This document shows positions 1-5,829 of a DNA stretch of 12,805 nt, in pieces. Each line of letters starts with the position of its first letter. Position 1 is the stretch's first letter. Position numbers and translations under genes: made by a program. Source of the DNA: an uncultured bacterium (GTDB taxonomy: Bacteria; Bacteroidota; Bacteroidia; Bacteroidales; Muribaculaceae). A model generated the notes under the pieces. That model was not told the origin of the DNA. It was given only the letters and a program-made list of their open reading frames with translations, and ran no database searches. Location of the stretch: contig CAMHGU010000038.1 of assembly GCA_946184715.1 (NCBI GenBank), forward strand, positions 1 to 12,805, given 5' to 3'.

Positions 1-900
1 AACTGGGATGAGCTTAACGCCAACTTCCGCTACGGCCCCGCTGTGGATGGCGAAGCCGTGACATTCGGTACCCCGATGAGCCTCAACGTAGTGCCCGGTA
101 TGGGCTCCGCTTGGAACATCGGCACTCCCGGCACTTACCACGTGACTGTTGACCTCAACGCCCTCACGGTGGTTGTAGGCGAAGGCACTCCCACCCCGAT
201 TCCCGCAGGCGATGTATTCATCCTCGGTGAAGTGGAAGGCTCCGACTGGAATATCCCCGGCTACGGCTTGCCGCTCACCAAGACCGCTGAAGGCGTATAT
301 GAAGGCGACTTCACTATCAACGCCTCCTTCGCTTTCATCACCAACAATGAATGTGACAACTGGGATGAGCTTAACGCCAACTTCCGCTACGGCCCCGCTG
401 TGGATGGCGAAGTGACTACCTTCGACACCCCGATGAGCCTCAACGTAGTGCCCGGTATGGGCTCCGCTTGGCAGATCGGTACTCCCGGTATCTATCACGT
501 GACTGTTAACCTCAACACCCTCACGGTGGTTGTAGGCGAAGGCACTCCCACCCCGATTCCCGCAGGTGAGGTTTACATCCTCGGCGACGTGGAAGGCTCC
601 GCTTGGGAATATGCAGGTATGGGCTTGCCGCTCGCTCAGGTAAGCGAAGGCATCTACGAAGGCGACTTCGGTATCAACGCTTACTTCTGCATCACCACCA
701 CCAACGAAGCATCAAGCTGGGAAGACCTCAACGCCAGCTACCGCTTCGGCCCCGAAATCCCCGACTCTGAAGTGCTCTTCAACGAGGCTATGCCGATGTT
801 CTCCGGCATCGACTCCTCTTGGAATATCGTTACCCCCGGCTTCTACACCGTGACCGTCGATATGAACAATAAGACTATCACTGTGAAGGAAGCTTCAGGT
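1..900 (+). repeat. In-frame 357-nt tandem repeat inside the coding region
   Basis: The tryptophan codon of the N-W-D/E-L-N core falls at 4, 361 and 718, an exact 357-nt period. Copy 1 (1-357) and copy 2 (358-714) are identical over their first 54 nt and again over long stretches around 69-115 and 426-472. The third copy (715 to about 900) is diverged and degenerates into the C-terminal module. Near-identity at synonymous positions suggests recent duplication or ongoing homogenisation between copies 1 and 2. The array probably continues upstream of the window. Confidence 0.9.
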
Positions 901-1041
901 ATCAGCACCGTAGGCGTCGACGCTGCTATCCGCGGCATCTACAACCTCCAGGGTCAGCGCGTGCGCGAAACCGTTCCCGGCCAGCTCTACATCATCAATG
1001 GCAAGAAGGTTATCGCCCGCACCGTAATCACCGACTATTAA
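1..1041 (+). CDS. Partial secreted repeat protein, SusE/SusF-like (3' end)
   Basis: Frame 1 is open from the first base, so the gene begins upstream; 346 residues are visible. They form near-identical units of exactly 119 residues, with the N-W-D/E-L-N core starting at window residues 1, 120 and 239. Each unit has a beta-rich part (V-[YF]-I-L-G-[DE]-V-E-G-S) followed by a G-[TFI]-Y-x-V-T-V strand. That pattern resembles the starch-binding repeats of SusE/SusF surface lipoproteins, so glycan binding at the cell surface is inferred, not shown. The last 45 or so residues (I-Y-N-L-Q-G-Q-R-V, then L-Y-I-I-N-G-K-K-V) match the short C-terminal module common on secreted Bacteroidales proteins, which resembles a type IX secretion sorting domain. 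A proline-rich T-P-T-P-I-P linker joins units. The signal peptide, if any, lies outside the window. A strong terminator follows. The coding call is near certain; the family assignment is moderate. Confidence 0.85.
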   Translation, partial: NWDELNANFRYGPAVDGEAVTFGTPMSLNVVPGMGSAWNIGTPGTYHVTVDLNALTVVVGEGTPTPIPAGDVFILGEVEGSDWNIPGYGLPLTKTAEGVYEGDFTINASFAFITNNECDNWDELNANFRYGPAVDGEVTTFDTPMSLNVVPGMGSAWQIGTPGIYHVTVNLNTLTVVVGEGTPTPIPAGEVYILGDVEGSAWEYAGMGLPLAQVSEGIYEGDFGINAYFCITTTNEASSWEDLNASYRFGPEIPDSEVLFNEAMPMFSGIDSSWNIVTPGFYTVTVDMNNKTITVKEASGISTVGVDAAIRGIYNLQGQRVRETVPGQLYIINGKKVIARTVITDY

Positions 1042-1075
1042 TACACCTTATATTAATAGACCCTCTCAATGTGGC

Positions 1076-1112
1076 GGCGGCTCCCCCTCTCCGGGGAGCC
1101 GCCCCTGCTTTT
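1076..1112 (+). terminator. Intrinsic terminator of the repeat-protein gene
   Basis: An 11-bp perfect GC-rich stem (1076-1086 pairs with 1093-1103) encloses a 6-nt loop and is followed shortly by a TTTT run (1109-1112). It lies 35 nt after the stop at 1039-1041 and separates that gene from the SIMPL-domain gene. Confidence 0.85.
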
Positions 1113-1149
1113 ACCCCGCCGCCTATAAAAAATTTCAGCTGTGGCATTA

Positions 1150-1157
1150 AACCTTTG
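1150..1157 (+). promoter_or_regulatory. Possible -7 element for the SIMPL-domain gene
   Basis: AACCTTTG matches the Bacteroidota consensus TAnnTTTG with one mismatch, 66 nt upstream of the start codon and downstream of the preceding terminator. No convincing TTTG -33 element is present. It is the best candidate in a spacer that should carry a promoter, since a terminator precedes it. Confidence 0.3.
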
Positions 1158-1223
1158 TCTCGCTTCAGTGTCAACGCTGAAAGAAGTATCCTCTAATCAT
1201 TAACCCTATCAATCATCATCACT

Positions 1224-1931
1224 ATGGATTGGAAAAAAGGATGGATTATTGAGGCCGGCGTCATCGCCATCGGCCTCGCAGTGCTCGGTTTCTGCCTTAA
1301 GGCGGGCATCGACAACTACATCGACCGCGGCCGCGTGGTGTCGGTCAAAGGCTTGGCCGAGACCGAAGTGGCTGCCGACAAGGTCACCTGGCCTATCGTG
1401 TTCAAAGAGATGGGCGACGACCTCCCCTCGCTCTACAATCGCGTGAGCAACGTCACCCAGAGCATCAAGAAGTTCCTAATCGCCAATGGGCTCACCGAGG
1501 CCGAAATCTCGGTCAATCCGCCGAAGGTCGATGACTACGCCGCCAATCAGTATGCCTCCAACATCAACTACCGCTACTACATCACGGGCGTAATCACCGT
1601 CACTTCCTCCAAGGTGGAGATGGTGCGCACGCTGATGGTGAAGCAATCGGAGCTGCTCCAGCAAGGCATCGCCATCGTGGATGGCGGCTACGAGAACGGC
1701 GTCACCTACGAGTACACCAAATTCAATGAGCTGAAGCCCAAGATGCTCGAAGAGGCCACCCAGAATGCCCGCAAGAGCGCCGACGAGTTTGCCAAGAACT
1801 CCGACAGCACCGTCGGGAAGATCGTGAGCGCCAATCAGGGCGTGTTCTCCATCGAGAACCGCGACGACAATTCGCCCCACATCAAGAAGATACGCGTGGT
1901 CACCTCCATCGACTACCAGCTCAACAACTGA
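1224..1931 (+). CDS. SIMPL (DUF541) domain protein, membrane-anchored
   Basis: A 235-residue protein. Residues 8-26 form a hydrophobic N-terminal segment without an obvious signal-peptidase site, so it is probably a signal anchor that leaves the rest in the periplasm. Residues 39-56 (V-S-V-K-G-L-A-E-T-E-V-A-A-D-K-V-T-W) are the signature start of the SIMPL/DUF541 fold. The C-terminal half has the expected region of alternating helices (A-x-Q-N-A-R-K-S-A-D-E-F-A near 178-190) followed by G-K-I-V-S-A-N-Q-G-V-F-S-I (198-210). Length fits the family. SIMPL proteins are periplasmic or secreted and their biochemical role is poorly defined; some are linked to oxidative stress. The ATG at 1224 is chosen because the hydrophobic anchor follows it directly. 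It appears to be a single-gene unit, with a terminator before it and a repeat array after it. Confidence 0.88.
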   Translation: MDWKKGWIIEAGVIAIGLAVLGFCLKAGIDNYIDRGRVVSVKGLAETEVAADKVTWPIVFKEMGDDLPSLYNRVSNVTQSIKKFLIANGLTEAEISVNPPKVDDYAANQYASNINYRYYITGVITVTSSKVEMVRTLMVKQSELLQQGIAIVDGGYENGVTYEYTKFNELKPKMLEEATQNARKSADEFAKNSDSTVGKIVSANQGVFSIENRDDNSPHIKKIRVVTSIDYQLNN

Positions 1932-1949
1932 TAGCCTCCGCGCGCTCCT

Positions 1950-2003
1950 CATAGAAGCTCTAGAATCTCTAGATAATCTAGAAAATCTAGAGCTTCTATA
2001 ATA
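1950..2003 (+). repeat. 9-nt-periodic TCTAGA array with large inverted repeat
   Basis: Six 9-nt units with consensus TCTAGANNN. Exact TCTAGA hexamers start at 1959, 1968, 1977 and 1986, with degenerate edge units at 1950 (CATAGA) and 1995 (TCTATA). The array also folds as an inverted repeat: 1951-1964 and 1986-1999 are perfect 14-nt complements around a 21-nt loop. It starts 18 nt after the SIMPL gene stop, so it probably lies in that mRNA's 3' untranslated region. No T-tract follows, so it is not a standard terminator. It is followed in register by T-CCGGCG (2004-2010). Confidence 0.85.
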
Positions 2004-2064
2004 TCCGGCGGTCACCCCGGCAGGAAATCTTCGCAATTCGCTCGCTTTTTTCAGCTATTATTCG

Positions 2065-2072
2065 TAACTTTG
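2065..2072 (+). promoter_or_regulatory. Promoter -7 element for the GYF/CD225 gene
   Basis: TAACTTTG is an exact match to the Bacteroidota TAnnTTTG element, 39 nt upstream of the start codon. A T-run at 2046-2051 lies upstream, closer than the usual spacing for a -33 box. The leader after it is A-rich, as is usual for Bacteroidota translation starts that lack a strong Shine-Dalgarno. Confidence 0.75.
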
Positions 2073-2111
2073 GCACGATAAATTAACGACCTAAAAAATA
2101 GATAGAACGAT

Positions 2112-2855
2112 ATGCAATATTGGGTAATCATCGACAGCAAGCGTCAAGGCCCTCTCACTATGGAGGAGCTGAAGGCGCTGAATATCACGCCAGAGACCCT
2201 CGTGTGGCGCGAAGGGCTAATAGAATGGATTCATGCAGGGAGCCTTGAAGAGATGTCACCGCTGCTGAATAGGCAGGAGGAGCCACAGCCGGCCGCGCCG
2301 GTTGCCGAGGAGCCACAAGCCGAGCCGCAGGCCGCCTATGAGCAGCCACAGCCCGAAGCTGCCTACGACCCCTACGGCCAGCAGCCTCAAGCCGAGCAGT
2401 CGCAGCCTCAAGCCGGCTACGACCCCTATGGCCAGCAGCCTCAAGCTGAGCCGCAGCAAGCCGGCTACGGCTATGGTTACGCTCCGCAACAGGGCTACGC
2501 TCCTTACGGCGCTTACGGCGCGCAGGCGCAGCAGCCGGTGGCTCCGTGCCCCAATGATTACAAGACCTTTGCCATCATCCTGCTGGTGCTCTCGATATGC
2601 TGCTGCCTCTGGGGCGCGTTCCCCTTCGCGATAGTGGCCCTGGTATTTGCCTCGCAGGTGAAGCCCAGCTATATGCTCGGCGATATGGAGAAGGCGCAGA
2701 AGGCATCGAAGCGTGCCAAGACGTGGTGCTTAGTGGCGCTGGGCGCCGGCCTGCTGATGTTCCTCATTCTCGAGCTTATGGGCAACAGCGGCTCGCCCAC
2801 TGAGGTTATCAACACCGCCACCACTACCATTGCTGATAAGGTTCATACCCTTTGA
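2112..2855 (+). CDS. GYF_2 domain / CD225 (dispanin) membrane protein
   Basis: A 247-residue protein in three parts. Residues 2-50 are a GYF_2 domain (Y-W-V-I-I-D, then G-P-L-T-M-E-E-L, then T-L-V-W-R-E-G-L-I-E-W), normally a peptide-binding module. Residues 55-145 are a disordered P/Q/A/Y-rich linker with repeats. Residues 146-225 match the CD225/dispanin (IFITM-like) domain: N-D-Y at 148-150, a first membrane segment about 152-180 with a Cys cluster at 163-165, an intervening loop with G-D-M-E-K-A-Q-K-A-S-K-R-A-K (190-203), and a second membrane segment about 205-224. The GYF_2 end is presumably cytoplasmic, giving a tethered adaptor; the ligand is unknown. Proline- or tyrosine-rich linkers of this kind are common in the family. 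It is followed by a DUF2752 gene, probably in the same operon. Architecture is confident, function is not known. Confidence 0.9.
   Translation: MQYWVIIDSKRQGPLTMEELKALNITPETLVWREGLIEWIHAGSLEEMSPLLNRQEEPQPAAPVAEEPQAEPQAAYEQPQPEAAYDPYGQQPQAEQSQPQAGYDPYGQQPQAEPQQAGYGYGYAPQQGYAPYGAYGAQAQQPVAPCPNDYKTFAIILLVLSICCCLWGAFPFAIVALVFASQVKPSYMLGDMEKAQKASKRAKTWCLVALGAGLLMFLILELMGNSGSPTEVINTATTTIADKVHTL
2364..2465 (+). repeat. 54-nt tandem repeat in the linker of the CD225 protein
   Basis: Two in-frame copies start at 2364 and 2418. The first is 54 nt (18 residues, beginning Y-D-P-Y-G-Q-Q-P-Q-A-E) and the second is 48 nt, having lost two codons. The first 34 nt of the two copies differ at only two synonymous positions. 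Slippage here would change linker length without disturbing either folded domain. Confidence 0.8.
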
Positions 2856-2888
2856 TGCCGGTGGTGTCGTCAACGCGCTGAAATAAGA

Positions 2889-3269
2889 GTGAGTCACAAC
2901 CGACAAATATTGATAGTGTGCCTGCTGCTTGCGGGCACACTGCTTTTGATAGCCTACGCCGTGCTGGGCCCTGATTTCGGGTGGTACCCGAAGTGCCCGT
3001 TCCGGCTTGCCACGGGCTATAACTGCGTGGGGTGTGGCTTGCAGCGCGGTATCGCCTTGATGCTTCAAGGCCGCTACGCCGAGGGGCTGCGGATGAACTA
3101 TTTCTTCTTCCTTGTGGCGGTGCCGGTGGTGGCGCTGTACGCCCTTTCGCTGCTGCCTGTAAAAGGGGCCTATCGCCTCAGGCGGTTGCTGAACAACCCT
3201 GTGACGATAGGCCTCTTGGGAGTGCTGACGATGGCCTGGTGGCTCGTCCGCAATATTCTTCAATGCTGA
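2889..3269 (+). CDS. DUF2752 family membrane protein
   Basis: A 126-residue small membrane protein with hydrophobic segments at about 7-26, 70-90 and 105-124. The DUF2752 signature is clear: C-P at 36-37, then T-G-Y-N-C-V-G-C-G-L-Q-R-G (42-54) with Cys46 and Cys49, then a G-R and an A-x-x-x-N-type stretch near 61-70. The conserved Cys pair suggests metal or redox chemistry but the family's role is unknown. The start is a GTG at 2889; there is no in-frame ATG between the upstream stop (2853-2855) and this codon, and the next in-frame ATG (3060) would remove the signature. The 33-nt gap after the CD225 gene has no promoter, so the two are probably co-transcribed. The two genes are in the same reading frame. 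The stop overlaps the 3' end of the opposing lipoprotein gene. Confidence 0.87.
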   Translation: MSHNRQILIVCLLLAGTLLLIAYAVLGPDFGWYPKCPFRLATGYNCVGCGLQRGIALMLQGRYAEGLRMNYFFFLVAVPVVALYALSLLPVKGAYRLRRLLNNPVTIGLLGVLTMAWWLVRNILQC

Positions 3270-4087
3270 TATTTCACGGTCACCTGCGTGGCGGCCGAGT
3301 CGCTGCCCTCTAGGGGGCGAATACGGCAGCGCAGGAGGTTGCCCTCGGGCGAGTAGTCGTAGCTGTCGATAGTGTCGGCGTGGAGCAGATGCTTGTCGCT
3401 GTCGCGCAGGGTCTCCACTTTGGTGGGTAGCTTACCCGAGGCGCGGCCCAGCACACCGGCGTAGAGGGCTGGCTGATAGGCTTCGCTGTCCCATAGCGTC
3501 ATTGCCACCGAGATGCGGGCGTTGTCGTCCACGCGGCTGTAGGTGATGCGCGTGGCGATGTCGGCATTGTCGTTGACGTGGTTGATGCTGTTGTTGTCGA
3601 CCTCAAATTTCACATAGCGGTCGCTCGAGGCGCTGTTATTGCCCGAGGTGCGGTAGTAGGTGGTCTTGAGATTGGAGAGGAAGCCGCTGGAGTCGTAGTA
3701 GAACGCGGTTTCGGCCACAGCTGTACGGCTCGCCCCGGCATATTCTATCATATTGGTAGCGAAGTTGGCACCGGAGAGGTGGAAGGCGAGGAGCACGGGC
3801 TGGCCGTCGTGGGTGCCGGTCATTGTCATAGAGTCGGGCATCCAGGTGAGCTTGAGGTTCCACACCGGGGTGCCGCCTTCGGTGATGGCGATGGAGTCAA
3901 CGCGCGGCTTGGTGCTCTCGGGGTCGTAACCGATGGCGATGCAGCGGTTGCCGATGCGGATTTCGGAGGGCCGCTCCGGTGTGGTGACGGCAGCCTTGCC
4001 GGGCGTCTTGTCGTCGGCACACGAGGCAAGCGCCAGCAGCGCGATGGCTGCGAGGGCGCGGGCAATGACGATGATGCGGGGTGTCAT
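3260..4087 (-). CDS. Uncharacterised lipoprotein, last gene of the TPR-barrel operon
   Basis: A 275-residue protein with a lipoprotein signal peptide: hydrophobic residues 5-22 end in a lipobox L-A-S-C with Cys23 as the lipidation site. The next residues (A-D-D) are acidic, similar to the surface-export signals described for Bacteroidota lipoproteins, so it could be exposed on the outer face; this is inference. The mature part is beta-rich with alternating Y/V/T strands, for example F-Y-Y-D-S-S-G-F-L (129-137) and Y-D-Y-S-P-E-G-N-L-L (243-252). That style resembles DUF4595-type Bacteroidales lipoproteins, though I cannot confirm the family. The ATG at 4087 is chosen because the signal peptide begins there and because it starts 5 nt after the barrel gene's stop; a longer frame to 4162 would run into that gene and mask the signal peptide. 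It is the third gene of an operon and ends in a 10-nt convergent overlap with the DUF2752 gene. Confidence 0.85.
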   Translation of the reverse strand: MTPRIIVIARALAAIALLALASCADDKTPGKAAVTTPERPSEIRIGNRCIAIGYDPESTKPRVDSIAITEGGTPVWNLKLTWMPDSMTMTGTHDGQPVLLAFHLSGANFATNMIEYAGASRTAVAETAFYYDSSGFLSNLKTTYYRTSGNNSASSDRYVKFEVDNNSINHVNDNADIATRITYSRVDDNARISVAMTLWDSEAYQPALYAGVLGRASGKLPTKVETLRDSDKHLLHADTIDSYDYSPEGNLLRCRIRPLEGSDSAATQVTVKYQH

Positions 4088-4092
4088 AGCGG

Positions 4093-5829
4093 TCAGAATT
4101 TGAGGGTGGCGCCTACGTAGAAGTGGAAGCGGCACGCGTAGTAGTATTGGTTCAGTCGCCACTCCTTGAAGAGCAGATTATTGAGCTTGAGGAAGAAGCC
4201 GAGCATCTTGTTGAGCTGATAGTCGGCGCCAAACTCGAGGTAGGGGGCGTTTTCGAGTTTCTCGAGGGTGAACACTTCGTTGCCATTGGCATCGTAGCTT
4301 ACGTTGTGGATGGCGCGGTTGCCGCGGAAGTTGAACGCCACGTCGAGGCTGAGACCGCTGAGCGGGCGCACGTTGAGGCCGGCGTTGATGATATACTCGG
4401 GGCGGTCGAAGCCGAAGCCTGCGTAGCCCTGGCGGCCGTCCTGCTTGGCCCATTGCGCTCCGGCGCGGAGGGTGGCGATGTCGCGGAAGCTATAGCTCAG
4501 CTCGCCGCCGAGGTAGAGACCGTGGAGATTGATGGGGGTCTGGAGATTGACGGTGGCAAGCTCTTCAAATAGCGGGTTGATGGATTGGGGCATCAGCGAA
4601 TTGCGGGTGACGGCGTAACCCACGTACACATTGGCGCGGAAGCCGGAGAAAGGCCCAAACTTGGCGCCGATGGTGGCATCGACAGGGGTGTAGGTCGATG
4701 CCAGCGGGGTGTAGGGGGTCATATGGCAGTCGGTGTTGTAAATCACGGCGTTGCGGTTCATCACCTTGCCGCCGGTGGCGGTGACGAAGAGTCCTATGCG
4801 GTCGTCGGCACGGAGGTCGAGACGGAAGTCGGGGGCAATGCGGAATACTGTGCCGTCGCTGAACGACAGGTCGATGCGCGCGCCTACGCGCAACAGCAGG
4901 TTGTCGAGCGTGCGGGTGAAGTAGGGGTTGAGGCGCAGCTGCCAGCGGTTGTCGGTGACGCGGGTGCCGTCGGGGACGAGCTTGGAGTAGTCGCTGCCTT
5001 CGATGGTGACCGGCTCAAAGTGGAGGTGAGGATAGGCCTGATGCAGCAGCTCGCCCGTGGCGTCGAGCCCTACGCGGGTGCCTTCGTTCCAGTCGAACGA
5101 CAAGCCGCCGGTGGCGCGGAAGTAGTTCTCGGTAAGGCGGTTGTAGTTGTCCCAGGGCTTGTTGAGGCGATTGGTGAAGTGGTTGTAGCCGGCGCCCACC
5201 CACCAGTTGATGCCGTTGCGGGCTATGCGGTCGCCGTATTGGGCCACGGCGTCAAGCTCGTACACGTTGTTGAATGGCGTAGCATCGTTTTGCAGGGCGA
5301 TGAAGCTCTCTCGCCCGAAGCGGCCTGTGACGGCGGCGTTGAGGGCTTTGCGACCTATGAGGTGACGAAGGTCGAAGCCGAGCCACGACTCGGAGCTTTT
5401 GATTTGCCCCACGTGGCCTGGACCGGTCTTCTCGCCCCAGATGGAGTTGTGCTGCGCCCACACGCCGAAGCGGGTGTTGGGCTTATCGACGATGCGGTAG
5501 CCGGCGCTGCCCACGATGCTCATCCAGTTGCCCATGCAGAGGTCGAGGTAGCCGCGGTTGCCTTCGAAGGCGCGGTCGGTGCGGTAGCCGTAGGGAAGCA
5601 TGGTGGGAATGGTGTTGCCCGTGGGGGTCACCACGGCGCGGTCGCTGTAGTTCACCTCGGTGGCGGGCTGCTCGATGGTGGTGATCTCGGGGGTCTGCCC
5701 TATCTTGGTGGCGTTCTGCTCCACGGGCACAATCTCTTTATCGACCACTATCTCTTTGGTGAGCTGGTCGTCGGCCACGGCTGCGAGCCACGGGGCGGCT
5801 ATGAGGGCGAATAAGGCTATGCGTTTCAT
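4093..5829 (-). CDS. Outer-membrane beta-barrel protein without plug domain
   Basis: A 578-residue protein. Residues 1-19 are a signal peptide with a plausible cut after A-V-A. Residues 20-64 form a short periplasmic N-terminus (E-I-V-V-D-K-E-I-V-P-V, then A-T-K-I-G-Q-T-P, then V-N-Y-S-D) that resembles the start of a Bacteroidales barrel family usually annotated loosely as TonB-dependent receptor. The rest is a series of amphipathic beta-strands rich in aromatics, G and N, ending in F-Y-V-G-A-T-L-K-F; the terminal Phe is the usual barrel-assembly signal. I see no TonB box and no room for a plug domain, so the TonB-receptor label should not be carried over. It overlaps the TPR gene by 4 nt (ATGA), which implies translational coupling, so the two proteins probably work together at the outer membrane. 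Substrate unknown. Confidence 0.85.
   Translation of the reverse strand: MKRIALFALIAAPWLAAVADDQLTKEIVVDKEIVPVEQNATKIGQTPEITTIEQPATEVNYSDRAVVTPTGNTIPTMLPYGYRTDRAFEGNRGYLDLCMGNWMSIVGSAGYRIVDKPNTRFGVWAQHNSIWGEKTGPGHVGQIKSSESWLGFDLRHLIGRKALNAAVTGRFGRESFIALQNDATPFNNVYELDAVAQYGDRIARNGINWWVGAGYNHFTNRLNKPWDNYNRLTENYFRATGGLSFDWNEGTRVGLDATGELLHQAYPHLHFEPVTIEGSDYSKLVPDGTRVTDNRWQLRLNPYFTRTLDNLLLRVGARIDLSFSDGTVFRIAPDFRLDLRADDRIGLFVTATGGKVMNRNAVIYNTDCHMTPYTPLASTYTPVDATIGAKFGPFSGFRANVYVGYAVTRNSLMPQSINPLFEELATVNLQTPINLHGLYLGGELSYSFRDIATLRAGAQWAKQDGRQGYAGFGFDRPEYIINAGLNVRPLSGLSLDVAFNFRGNRAIHNVSYDANGNEVFTLEKLENAPYLEFGADYQLNKMLGFFLKLNNLLFKEWRLNQYYYACRFHFYVGATLKF

Noticed and set aside
1950..2003. The TCTAGA array as an ordinary intrinsic terminator
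   Set aside because: The stem is AT-rich, the loop is 21 nt and no T-tract follows, so it does not meet the usual criteria, although a role in RNA 3'-end stability remains possible.
4088..4162. N-terminal extension of the lipoprotein gene to 4162
   Set aside because: It would overlap the barrel gene by 70 nt and place 25 arginine- and proline-rich residues before a clean lipoprotein signal peptide.
4585..5814. 409-residue plus-strand frame opposite the barrel gene
   Set aside because: The minus-strand frame has signal peptide, barrel strands, terminal Phe and operon overlaps. The plus frame is G/V/A/E-rich with none of these.
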